Shown here in pieces: positions 8,173-15,757 of a DNA stretch of 23,406 nucleotides. Position 1 is the stretch's first letter. The number at the start of each line of letters is the position of its first letter. Source of the stretch: Lysobacteraceae bacterium (GTDB lineage Bacteria; Pseudomonadota; Gammaproteobacteria; Xanthomonadales; Rhodanobacteraceae); contig JAGWZT010000003.1 in assembly GCA_018971925.1 (NCBI GenBank), forward strand, positions 1 to 23,406, in the 5' to 3' direction. A model generated the notes under the pieces. The model was not told the DNA's origin. It was given only the letters and a program-made list of their open reading frames with translations, and did not search any database. The translations under genes were made by a program, and so were the position numbers.

Positions 8173-8583
8173 TCAACCGGCGTTCGCGGCTTCGGCTTCC
8201 GGCGTCTGGTCACCCACCGTCCACAGGCGTTCCAGCCCGTAGAACTCGCGGATGCGCGGCAGCATCACGTGCACGATGATGTCGCCGAGGTCCACCAGCA
8301 CCCATTCGGCTTCGGCCTCGCCTTCCACGCCCAGCGGCAACATGCCCGCACGCTTGGCGAACTTCACCACTTCGTCGGCGATGGATTTGACGTGACGCGA
8401 GGAGGTGCCCGAGGCGATGATCAGCAGGTCGGCGATGGAAGTGCGTCCGCGTACGTCGATTTCGCGGATGTCGTGCGCCTTCAATTCATCGAGGGCGGCG
8501 AGTACGCGCCGGCGCAGGGTCGCTGTGGTGGGGGGACGGGTGACGGGGGTGGCGGCGGAGCGTAACTTGGTCTGGCTGGTCAA
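8173..8583 (-). CDS. rsfS: Ribosomal silencing factor RsfS
   Basis: A 136-residue protein if translation begins at the TTG at 8583. RsfS binds ribosomal protein uL14 and blocks joining of the subunits when nutrients are short. The Iojap/RsfS core is clear: LKAHDIREIDVRGRTSIADL, IASGTSSRHVKSIADEVVKF, the GVEGEAEAEWVLVDLGDIIVHVM block and REFYGLERLW. No ATG lies in a sensible place: the only in-frame one is at 8670 and adds 29 residues of non-conserved sequence. The TTG gives MTSQTKLRS and has GAGG 11 bases upstream, so it is chosen. It sits between nadD (88 bases away) and rlmH. Confidence 0.9.
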   Translation of the reverse strand: MTSQTKLRSAATPVTRPPTTATLRRRVLAALDELKAHDIREIDVRGRTSIADLLIIASGTSSRHVKSIADEVVKFAKRAGMLPLGVEGEAEAEWVLVDLGDIIVHVMLPRIREFYGLERLWTVGDQTPEAEAANAG

Positions 8584-8671
8584 GTTGTGGAAGGCCTCAA
8601 TCCTTGGTGGGCACGCGGGATGCGCGGCTTCAGTATGCACCGCTCGGGTTCGAGTGCAAGTGCGGCGCACA

Positions 8672-9391
8672 TCAAGAGCGGGAGCGGGGAACGGGGAACG
8701 GGGAAGCTGTCGGCGCCCCCGGTCCCCGGTCCCCGTTCCCTGTTCCCGCTTTCAACCGATAGGGTCGCAACAATCCAGGATCCGCCAGCAGCGCATCGGG
8801 CAACAGCCAGCGCGGCTCGCGTCCTTCCGCCAGCAACGCGCGGATGCGCGTGGCGGAAATACCGAGCGCCGATACCACCATGTCCAGAACCTTGCCGGCG
8901 GCGGCGCTGCATAGATCGGCAAGGTCGTCCGTTTTGCGGGCCGCCACTTCGGCAGCCAGCTCATCCGGCATCGCCGGGATCTGCGCGGGCCGGGTGAGCA
9001 CGCACACATGCGCAAGCTCGAACAGCTCGCGCCAGCGGTGCCAGGTCGAAAGGCCGGCGAATGCATCGGCGCCGATCAGCAGCACCAGTGGACGTCCACC
9101 GCCGATTTCCGAGCGCAACGAAGCCAGCGTATCGAAGGTGTAGGACGGCCCCTCGCGTTCAAGCTCGCGAAGGTCGAGTGCAAGACGATCCTGCCCCGCA
9201 AGCGCGGCACGCAGCATCGCGGCGCGTTCGGTGGCGCTGGCGACCGGCTGCGGCCGGTGCGGCGGAATCTTCGCCGGCACGATGCGCACTTCGGCACCCA
9301 GCGCTTCGGAAGCTTCCCACGCAGCGCGCAGGTGCCCGATGTGGATGGGGTCGAAAGTACCGCCGAAGATGACGAGCGGTCGCATGCTCAT
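8672..9391 (-). CDS. nadD: Nicotinate-nucleotide adenylyltransferase NadD
   Basis: A 239-residue enzyme that joins ATP and nicotinate mononucleotide to make deamido-NAD in NAD synthesis. The N-terminal nucleotide-binding motif GGTFDPIHIGHLRAA is complete and the C-terminal ISATRIR matches the conserved ISSTxIR. The ATG at 9391 overlaps the holA stop as TGATG, which suggests translational coupling. A second ATG two codons later is also possible. The enzyme fold should end near LLPDALLADPGLLRPYRLK. The following 25 or so residues (AGTGNGDRGPG and onward) are coded by a palindromic repeat at 8682-8750, so the C-terminal tail is a repeat-derived extension beyond the usual 210-220 residues. Confidence 0.94.
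   Translation of the reverse strand: MSMRPLVIFGGTFDPIHIGHLRAAWEASEALGAEVRIVPAKIPPHRPQPVASATERAAMLRAALAGQDRLALDLRELEREGPSYTFDTLASLRSEIGGGRPLVLLIGADAFAGLSTWHRWRELFELAHVCVLTRPAQIPAMPDELAAEVAARKTDDLADLCSAAAGKVLDMVVSALGISATRIRALLAEGREPRWLLPDALLADPGLLRPYRLKAGTGNGDRGPGAPTASPFPVPRSRS
8682..8750. repeat. GGGAACGGGGAACGGGG inverted repeat reading into nadD
   Basis: The left arm, AGCGGGGAACGGGGAACGGGG at 8683-8703, is nearly the reverse complement of the right arm, CCCCGTTCCCTGTTCCCGCT at 8731-8750. Within each arm the unit GGGGAAC is repeated. Similar elements are common between genes in Xanthomonadaceae as I recall them. This copy lies inside the nadD reading frame and codes for roughly 23 C-terminal residues. 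Confidence 0.7.
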
Positions 9392-10419
9392 CACGCGGCC
9401 AGTAGCGTGGCAACCGCGCGCGGCTGCGCGATCGCGACCAGCAGGCGTTCCATTTCGCGCCACGGATCGCCTGTCTCGCGACCCTTGGCCATGCGATCGA
9501 TGCGCGCGCACTGGGCGAGGCAGCGACGCCAGTGCGCGTTGCCGCGGCCGGCACGCTGCAAGGCGCCCGCGAAGAGTTTCTGGCGTGCAGGCCAGAAGTT
9601 GTACTCGGCGCGAGCACCCGTCGCAAAATCGGGCGCCGACGCCAGCCGCAGCGCGAGGTCAAGCTGGTTGAGCAGCCAGCCGAGCATCGGGATCACGTCC
9701 TCGCCTTCCGCACGCAGGCCGATCAGTATTTTCAATGCCCGCGGCGCATCGCCGCCGAACGCGGCGTCGGTGAGCCTGAACACGTCGTATACCGCGTTGT
9801 CGTCGCCGAGCGATTCCAGATCAGCCGCACTGACGGCGCCGCCGGAGCGCAACGCGGCGAGCTTGTCGATTTCCTGCGCGATCGCGAGCAGGTTGCCTTC
9901 CGCGCGTTCGGCCAGCAACGCGATGGCATCCTCGCTGGGCGCGAAACCCTTGACGCCCATGCGCGCACGAATCCACGCCGGCAGCTCATCCACGCGCGGC
10001 GCACGCAACCACGCGTACACGCCCGCGCGCTCAATCGCCTTCACCCACGCACCCTCGTGTTTCTTGCTCCATTGCATCGCGCTGACCAGCAGCACGGTGT
10101 CGGGCGCCGGCGATTCGCACCATTCCATGATTGCGGCGGAGCCGTCGCGGTCGGGCTTGCCAGTGGGCAGGCGCAGTTCGATCAGGCGCCGCGACGCGAA
10201 CAGCGAAAGGCTGGCCGCGCTGCGCGCCAACTGGTCCCAGTCGAAATGCGCCTCGACGTCCAGCACTTCGCGTTCGGTGTAACCGAGTGCACGCGCACGC
10301 GCACGCAGCGCGTCACCCGCTTCCTGCAACTGCAAAGGTTCGTCGCCGGCCAACAGATACACCGGTGCGAGATCACCCTTCGCCAGCGTCTTCAGAAAAG
10401 TCTCGAAGGCGTCGGCCAC
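9391..10419 (-). CDS. holA: DNA polymerase III delta subunit
   Basis: A 342-residue protein, matching the 343 of E. coli HolA. The delta subunit opens the beta sliding clamp as part of the clamp loader. Family traits are the N-terminal LAPVYLLAGDEPLQLQEAGD, the FASRRLIELRLPTGKPDRDG segment, ERAEGNLLAIAQEIDKLAAL and NAVYDVFRLTDAAFGGD. The GTG at 10419 is taken as start (MADAFETFLKTL). A TTG two codons earlier, at 10425, overlaps the lptE stop as TTGA and is an equally reasonable choice. A much longer in-frame start at 11067 would overlap the whole of lptE and is not credible. The lptE-holA-nadD order with overlapping ends is typical of gammaproteobacteria. Confidence 0.94.
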   Translation of the reverse strand: MADAFETFLKTLAKGDLAPVYLLAGDEPLQLQEAGDALRARARALGYTEREVLDVEAHFDWDQLARSAASLSLFASRRLIELRLPTGKPDRDGSAAIMEWCESPAPDTVLLVSAMQWSKKHEGAWVKAIERAGVYAWLRAPRVDELPAWIRARMGVKGFAPSEDAIALLAERAEGNLLAIAQEIDKLAALRSGGAVSAADLESLGDDNAVYDVFRLTDAAFGGDAPRALKILIGLRAEGEDVIPMLGWLLNQLDLALRLASAPDFATGARAEYNFWPARQKLFAGALQRAGRGNAHWRRCLAQCARIDRMAKGRETGDPWREMERLLVAIAQPRAVATLLAA

Positions 10420-10421
10420 GG

Positions 10422-11009
10422 TCAACCAGAGCTGGATGGGGAGGCGGGCACCACGGCGGTGGAAGCGGGAGCCGGCATGCTGGTGCCCGACGGCGCGACG
10501 GGCGTGCCGAGGCGCGCCTGCGCTTCCAGGCGACGCATCACCGCATCCGTCATTTCGCGTACCAGGCTGCGCTGGATGGCCTCCGTCTCGCTGGTGATCG
10601 CCGAGAACTGGGTCTGGTCGATCGCGAATTCGTGCGAAAGCGAAATCGTCTGCACCGGGACGACCGTCTTGCCCTGGGCATCGGTCAGGGTGAACTGCAC
10701 GTCGAAACCCACCACGTATTCGCCCACGCGCTGCACCGCGCCGCTGGTCAGCATGCGCGAGGAAAACGCTGCCACCGGCACCGCCAAGGTGGCGACGCCC
10801 TGGGTTGAAGTGTCCAGCACGTTCACCTTGCTTGCGCGCAACGCCGCGGCGAGCGAGCGCGGGAACTCGCCGCCGCCGTTCACCTGCAGGTACACCTGCT
10901 GCTGCATGACCGCGGGCAACGCCGCGCTGCCGCGCAGGTGGAAGCCGCAGCCGGCGAGCAAAACGAATCCCACGACGCACAACATCGTTTGCAGCCATCG
11001 CTGGGTCAT
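10422..11009 (-). CDS. lptE: LPS-assembly lipoprotein LptE
   Basis: A 195-residue outer-membrane lipoprotein that plugs the LptD barrel and helps place lipopolysaccharide on the cell surface. A lipoprotein signal is clear: a hydrophobic stretch (LCVVGFVLLAG) ends in the lipobox LLAG-C21, and the mature protein opens with the family hallmark CGFHLRG. The region continues with YLQVNGGGEFPRSLAAAL and VGFDVQFTLTDAQGK, as expected for LptE, and ends in a Pro/Ser/Ala-rich tail. A good ribosome site (GGAG, 5 bases before the ATG) supports the start at 11009. The gene follows leuS as in E. coli, but a 301-base gap with a repeat element lies between them. Confidence 0.94.
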   Translation of the reverse strand: MTQRWLQTMLCVVGFVLLAGCGFHLRGSAALPAVMQQQVYLQVNGGGEFPRSLAAALRASKVNVLDTSTQGVATLAVPVAAFSSRMLTSGAVQRVGEYVVGFDVQFTLTDAQGKTVVPVQTISLSHEFAIDQTQFSAITSETEAIQRSLVREMTDAVMRRLEAQARLGTPVAPSGTSMPAPASTAVVPASPSSSG

Positions 11010-11062
11010 GAAAGCTCCGTTGTGCGTGGGCGCGGGACTGGCGTGAGCATAACAATGAAGCC

Positions 11063-11246
11063 GTCATCCCGGCGAAAGCCGGGGTCCATTTTCAACTGGA
11101 AAGCGGCTGGAAGGTCAAAATGGATTACTCGCCGCGTCCTGCGGCTCGTCCTTCGGATCATCGGCTCCGCCGATGTTCGCTTCGGCATCCTGCCTCCGCA
11201 GTCCAAGTTCCGCATCCGATGGAGCCGGATGCGGCCCCGGAATGAC
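11063..11246. repeat. Dispersed palindromic element between leuS and lptE
   Basis: The element is bounded by GTCATCCCGG (11063-11072) and its near reverse complement CCGGAATGAC (11237-11246). Inside are CCCGGC-GAAA-GCCGGG (11068-11083), CCATTTT (11086-11092) facing AAAATGG (11117-11123), GCCGC-GTCCT-GCGGC (11131-11145), CATCGGC-TCC-GCCGATG (11159-11175) and CCGCATCCG (11210-11218) with CGGATGCGG (11226-11234). No open frame here looks like a protein. The rest of the 301-base leuS-lptE gap shows no gene. GTCATCCCGGCGAAAGCCGGG is a repeat type I remember from many proteobacteria. Confidence 0.7.
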
Positions 11247-11310
11247 GACAGGGTTGATTGGTCGTTCCGAGTCGCGCGAAAGCATAGCAGCGGCACCCAC
11301 TGATACTGCT

Positions 11311-14040
11311 TCAACCCACAACGATGTTCACGATCTTGCCCGGCACCACGACCACCTTGCGCACGGCCTTGTCGCCGATGGCCGCGACCACACCCGGCAG
11401 CGCGCGCGCGGCGGCCTCGAGTTGCTCGCGTGGCGCATCGAGCGCGGCTTCGAGCGTGCCGCGCAGCTTGCCGTTGACCTGCACCGCCAACGTCGCGCTG
11501 TCGCGCACCAGCGCGACCGGGTCAGCCTTCGGCCACGGCACGTCCTCGATCAGGGTTTCCTCGTGACCCAGCACCTGCCACAGCGCGTGACTCGCGTGCG
11601 GCGTGAACGGGTTCAGCAGCAGCACCATGGCCTCCAGCGCTTCATGGCGCAGCGCACGGCCGGCGTCGCTCATGTCGTCGAACTTCGACAGCGCGTTCAG
11701 CAATTCCATCATCGAAGCGATCGCGGTATTGAAGTTGCGGCGGCGGCCGATGTCGTCGCCGACCTTGGCGATGGTTTCGTGCAGCTGCCGGCGCATCGCT
11801 TTTTGCGCGGGGCTCAATGAAGCCGGATCGATCCCGGGATGATCGGGTTGCGCCGCATGCGTCACCACGTCGCGCCAGAACCGGCGCAGGAAACGCGCCA
11901 TGCCCTCGACGCCGGCTTCGTTCCATTCCAGCGACTGGTCGGGCGGCGAGGCAAACATCGAGAACAGCCGCACCGTGTCGGCGCCGAACTTGTCGATCAT
12001 CACCTGTGGGTCGACGCCGTTGTTCTTCGACTTCGACATTTTCTCCGACGTGCCGATCGACACCGGCAGCCCATCGACCTTCAGCGTCGCACCGACCACG
12101 CGGCCGCGTTCGTCGCGCTGGATGTCCACGTCGGCGGGATTGATCCAAGTCTTCTCGCCGTCCGCATCCTCGCGATGGAACGTCTCCGCCACCACCATGC
12201 CCTGGCACAGCAGGTTGGTCGCCGGTTCGTCCGAATGCACCAGCCCCGCATCGCGCAGAAGCTTGTGATAGAAGCGGAAATACAGAAGGTGCAGGATCGC
12301 GTGTTCGATGCCGCCGATGTACTGGTCAACCGGCAACCAGTAATTCGCGCGCGCGTCGATCTGGGCCGCGGCGCCAGGCGAGGTGTAGCGCGCGTAATAC
12401 CACGACGATTCCATGAAGGTGTCGAAGGTATCGGTTTCGCGCTCCGCCGCGCCGCCGCACTCGGGGCAGCGCGTCTTGCGCCATTCGGGATCGGATTTCA
12501 GCGGCGACTGCACGCCACTGAACGCGACGCCTTCCGGAAGCACCACTGGCAACTGGTCTTCCGGCACCGGCACCGCGCCACACTTCGCGCAGTGAATGAT
12601 CGGGATCGGGCAGCCCCAATAACGCTGCCGCGACACGCCCCAGTCGCGCAGCCGCCAATTCACCTGGCGCCCGCCACGGCCTTCGCGCTTGAAACGTTCG
12701 GCCAGCGCGTCGAACGCTTGCCGGTAATCCATGCCGTCGTACTCGCCGGAATTGACCAGCGTGCCGTGGTCGGTGAACGGACCCTCGGTGATGATGCGGT
12801 TTTTGAATTCCGCCAGCAATTCCTCGATCGGCCGGGGCTCCGCCACGTCGATGGCCTTCGACTGGCCCAGCGCCGCGCTCATCGCATCGGTGTTGTCGGC
12901 GGCGTCGCGTGCAAGTTCCCGGATCGCATCGCGCACCGGATCGCTGACGATCACCATCGTGATCGGCAAGTCGTACTTCGTCGCGAATTCCCAGTCGCGC
13001 TGGTCGTGACCCGGCACCGCCATCAACGCGCCGGTGCCGTAACTCATCAGCACGAAATTGGCGATCCAGATCGGGATGCGCTCGCCCGTCACCGGATGCA
13101 GCGCCGACAAGCCGGTATCGATGCCGCGCTTCTCGCGCGTTTCCAGTTCAGCTTCCGAAACGCCGCCCTGCTTGCATTCCTCGATGAACGTCTGCAACGC
13201 GGGATTGTTGCGCGCGGCTTCGAGCGCCAGCGGATGCTCGGCGGCGACCGCGAGATAGGTCACGCCCATCAGGGTGTCGGGCCGCGTGGTGAAGACTTCC
13301 AGCGAGCCACCCCCTTCGACGTCGAAACGGATTTCCAGGCCTTCCGAGCGCCCTAGCCAGTTGCGCTGCATGATCTTGACTGCGTCCGGCCACCCGGGCA
13401 GCTTGTCCAGGCCGTCCAGCAATTCCTGCGCGTAGTCGGTGATCTTCAGGAACCACTGCGGGATCTCGCGCTTCTCGACGATGGCGCCGGAACGCCAACC
13501 ACGGCCGTCCACGACCTGTTCGTTGGCCAGCACGGTCTGGTCGACCGGATCCCAGTTCACCACGCTGTTCTTGCGATAGACGAGCCCCTGCTTGAACAGG
13601 CGCGTGAACATGCGCTGTTCGTGCACGTAATACGACGGATCACAGGTCGCGAACTCGCGCGACCAGTCGATCGCGAAACCCATCGCCTTGAGCTGCCCGC
13701 GCATGTGCGTGATGTTCTCGCGCGTCCACTTCGCGGGCGGGATGCCACGCTTGATCGCCGCGTTCTCGGCCGGCAGCCCGAACGCATCCCACGCCATCGG
13801 CTGCAGCACGTTGCGGCCCTGCATGCGCGCAAAACGGCTGATCACGTCGCCGATCGTGTAGTTGCGCACGTGGCCCATGTGCAGCGCGCCCGACGGATAC
13901 GGCAGCATCGACAGGCAGTAATACTTCTCGCGCGCGGAGTCTTCCTTCACCTCGAACGCGCGGGTGTCGGACCAGAACTTCTGCGCGGCGGCTTCGACGG
14001 CGCTGGGGTTGTAGGCGCTGCGGTCGTAGGTTTCCTGCAT
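11311..14040 (-). CDS. leuS: Leucyl-tRNA synthetase
   Basis: A 909-residue class I aminoacyl-tRNA synthetase that charges tRNA-Leu in the cytoplasm. The HIGH-type motif is LPYPSGALHMGHVRNY (HMGH at 54-57) and the KMSKS motif is at 667-671, so both ATP-binding signatures are intact. The zinc-ribbon-like CAKCG and CPECG pairs are present. The CP1 editing domain contains GTGALMAVPGHDQRDWEFA. It is about 50 residues longer than E. coli LeuS (860). Much of the extra length appears to be an Ala/Asp/Glu-rich insert in the editing domain at roughly residues 360-415. The ATG at 14040 starts MQETYDRSAYNPS. A start at 14211 would add unconserved sequence. It heads the leftward gene series and has its own likely promoter. 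Confidence 0.97.
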   Translation of the reverse strand: MQETYDRSAYNPSAVEAAAQKFWSDTRAFEVKEDSAREKYYCLSMLPYPSGALHMGHVRNYTIGDVISRFARMQGRNVLQPMAWDAFGLPAENAAIKRGIPPAKWTRENITHMRGQLKAMGFAIDWSREFATCDPSYYVHEQRMFTRLFKQGLVYRKNSVVNWDPVDQTVLANEQVVDGRGWRSGAIVEKREIPQWFLKITDYAQELLDGLDKLPGWPDAVKIMQRNWLGRSEGLEIRFDVEGGGSLEVFTTRPDTLMGVTYLAVAAEHPLALEAARNNPALQTFIEECKQGGVSEAELETREKRGIDTGLSALHPVTGERIPIWIANFVLMSYGTGALMAVPGHDQRDWEFATKYDLPITMVIVSDPVRDAIRELARDAADNTDAMSAALGQSKAIDVAEPRPIEELLAEFKNRIITEGPFTDHGTLVNSGEYDGMDYRQAFDALAERFKREGRGGRQVNWRLRDWGVSRQRYWGCPIPIIHCAKCGAVPVPEDQLPVVLPEGVAFSGVQSPLKSDPEWRKTRCPECGGAAERETDTFDTFMESSWYYARYTSPGAAAQIDARANYWLPVDQYIGGIEHAILHLLYFRFYHKLLRDAGLVHSDEPATNLLCQGMVVAETFHREDADGEKTWINPADVDIQRDERGRVVGATLKVDGLPVSIGTSEKMSKSKNNGVDPQVMIDKFGADTVRLFSMFASPPDQSLEWNEAGVEGMARFLRRFWRDVVTHAAQPDHPGIDPASLSPAQKAMRRQLHETIAKVGDDIGRRRNFNTAIASMMELLNALSKFDDMSDAGRALRHEALEAMVLLLNPFTPHASHALWQVLGHEETLIEDVPWPKADPVALVRDSATLAVQVNGKLRGTLEAALDAPREQLEAAARALPGVVAAIGDKAVRKVVVVPGKIVNIVVG

Positions 14041-14078
14041 GGCTGCGGTGCGGCGGCATCGATGGCTGGGAATGGGCC

Positions 14079-14107
14079 AGCCTACCGCAGTGCAGCAAAA
14101 GCGCCAA
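14079..14107 (-). promoter_or_regulatory. Candidate sigma-70 promoter of leuS
   Basis: On the minus strand, TTGGCG (14107-14102) is followed after exactly 17 bases by TAGGCT (14084-14079). The match to TTGACA/TATAAT is 4 of 6 and 3 of 6. Transcription would start near 14072, giving a leader of about 32 bases before the leuS ATG. Position and spacing are good. The -10 match is modest. Confidence 0.35.
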
Positions 14108-14291
14108 GCGGCACTCGAATGGCGATTCGTCCCGGGCGCAGGCCCATCTTGAATAAAGACGGAGCCGAAGCCGAAGGGCAGCTGCGCTTTGACCTCGTTC
14201 GCTTCGCTCACTACGCCCCGCGCGAACGGCTTGAATCCCAGCCCAGCCCACTACCCGCTTGCAGCATTGACGCCACATGACCTTTCGACCT

Positions 14292-14321
14292 GCGACAGCC
14301 ACCTTGCCGTCTGGTTATGAT
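14292..14321 (+). promoter_or_regulatory. Candidate sigma-70 promoter of the amidohydrolase gene
   Basis: TATGAT at 14316-14321 is a good -10 hexamer (5 of 6). GCGACA at 14292-14297 matches the -35 in 4 of 6 with an 18-base spacer. The start site would fall near 14328, just ahead of the strong ribosome site GAGGGG (14341-14346). Confidence 0.4.
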
Positions 14322-14352
14322 TCCCGCCTTAACCCAAAACGAGGGGAACACG

Positions 14353-15732
14353 ATGCGCGCTGCGAGCCACTTTTCCAGGATTCCACTCATTGCGGCCGTC
14401 GCCGCGTTGACGATCACCGCTGCGCAGGCGGCCGATACGCCGACCGCATCGGAGTCACCGGCTCCGGAGATCACGGTGATCCATTGCGCGCACCTGATCG
14501 ACACCGTCGCCGGAAAGATGCTCGGCGCGACCAGCATCGTCATCGACGGTCAGCGCATCAAGGAAGTGGTGGCGGGCTCGGTAAATCGTGACGGCGCCAA
14601 GGTGATCGACATGCCCGCGAACGATACCTGCATGCCGGGGCTGATCGACTCGCACACGCACCTGACGATGCAATTCGGCAAGAGCACCTACAGCGACAAG
14701 TTCCGGCTGAACCCGGCCGATTACGCGATCCGGAGCACGGTGTACGCGCGGCGCACGCTGCTGGCGGGGTTTACCGCGGTGCGCAACGTCGGTGACGACC
14801 ACAACGAGTCGATCGCGCTGCGCAACGCGGTCAACGCGGGCGAAGTGCCGGGGCCGCGCATCTTCAGTGCCGGGCAGTTCATCGGTACCACCGGCGGCCA
14901 CGCCGATCCGACCAACGGTTTTCGCTGGGACCTGCAGGGCGATCCCGGCCCGAAGGACGGCATCATCAATTCGCCGTCCGATGCGTGGAAGGCGGTGCGC
15001 CAGCATTACAAGGACGGCGCGGACCTCATCAAGATCATGCCGTCGGGCGGCGTGCTGGATGAAAGCTCCAGTTCCGAAAACCCGCAAATGACGCTGGACG
15101 AGATCAAGGCGGTCGTCGCCGCAGCGCACGACTACGGATTCACCGTGGCCGCGCACGCGCATGGCGCCGAAGCGATCCGCCGCGCGGTGCTGGGCGGCGT
15201 CGATTCCATCGAGCACGGCACCTTCATGAATGACGAAGACATGAAACTCATGAAGGAACACGGCACCTGGCTGGTGCCGACCATCATCGCCGGCGAGTTC
15301 ACGATGGAGAAGGCGAAGGAAGGCTGGTATCCGCCGCAGGTTGCGCGCAAGGCGCTGGAAGTCGGGCCGAAGATCATGGCCACCGCAGGCAAGGCGTACA
15401 AGGCGGGCGTGAAGATCGCGTTCGGCACCGACGCCGGCGTGTACCCGCACGGCGAGAACGCGCAGGAGTTCGTGTACATGGTGCAGGCCGGCATGCCGCC
15501 CATGTACGCGATCCAGGCCGCCACCACGCACGCCGCGGCACTGCTGAAACATTCGCAGGATTTCGGCAGCATCAGCGCCGGCAAATACGCCGACGTGGTG
15601 GCGGTTCCGGGCAATCCACTCGACGACATCGCGCTGATGAAGAACGTGGATTTCGTGATGAAGGAAGGCACCGTGTACAAACAGGGCGGCAAGCCCACCG
15701 GCGCCGCGCTGAAATCCAGCCTTGGAATGTGA
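14353..15732 (+). CDS. Secreted metal-dependent amidohydrolase (prolidase/carnosinase-like)
   Basis: A 459-residue exported protein of the amidohydrolase superfamily, in the group that includes bacterial Xaa-Pro and Xaa-Arg dipeptidases. Residues 1-26 form a signal peptide ending AAQA before ADTP, so it acts in the periplasm or outside. The metal-site ligands are visible: H101 and H103 in DSHTHL, K227 in LIKIMPSGG (the lysine usually carboxylated), H268 in VAAHAHG, H288 in SIEHGT and D360 in FGTDAG. A small beta-sandwich made from both ends is implied by the N-terminal VIDGQRI and C-terminal GKYADVVAVPGNPL. The ATG at 14353 has the strong site GAGGGG 6 bases upstream and gives the clean signal peptide, so it is preferred over an ATG at 14317. 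The substrate is not certain. A dipeptide with a bulky C-terminal residue is the best guess. It is followed 25 bases later by a thioredoxin gene. Confidence 0.9.
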   Translation: MRAASHFSRIPLIAAVAALTITAAQAADTPTASESPAPEITVIHCAHLIDTVAGKMLGATSIVIDGQRIKEVVAGSVNRDGAKVIDMPANDTCMPGLIDSHTHLTMQFGKSTYSDKFRLNPADYAIRSTVYARRTLLAGFTAVRNVGDDHNESIALRNAVNAGEVPGPRIFSAGQFIGTTGGHADPTNGFRWDLQGDPGPKDGIINSPSDAWKAVRQHYKDGADLIKIMPSGGVLDESSSSENPQMTLDEIKAVVAAAHDYGFTVAAHAHGAEAIRRAVLGGVDSIEHGTFMNDEDMKLMKEHGTWLVPTIIAGEFTMEKAKEGWYPPQVARKALEVGPKIMATAGKAYKAGVKIAFGTDAGVYPHGENAQEFVYMVQAGMPPMYAIQAATTHAAALLKHSQDFGSISAGKYADVVAVPGNPLDDIALMKNVDFVMKEGTVYKQGGKPTGAALKSSLGM

Positions 15733-15757
15733 GGCAACGGCCTCCACCTATCCGCCC

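Larger units (their letters stand above)
14041..14352. other. Divergent intergenic region leuS / amidohydrolase
   Basis: A 312-base spacer between two genes that point away from each other. No gene is supported inside it: frames entering it from leuS give unconserved sequence. It holds the candidate leuS promoter (14079-14107, minus) and the candidate amidohydrolase promoter (14292-14321, plus). The central part (14150-14230) is GC-rich with short GCGAA-type repeats and no strong dyad. Confidence 0.6.

Noticed and set aside
11063..11246. Insertion sequence or transposon with inverted ends
   Set aside because: The ends are imperfect inverted repeats, but there is no transposase frame and no target-site duplication that I can see. 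It fits a small non-coding dispersed element better.
11839..13356. 505-codon plus-strand open frame opposite leuS
   Set aside because: It is a shadow of a complete leucyl-tRNA synthetase whose motifs are all intact on the minus strand.
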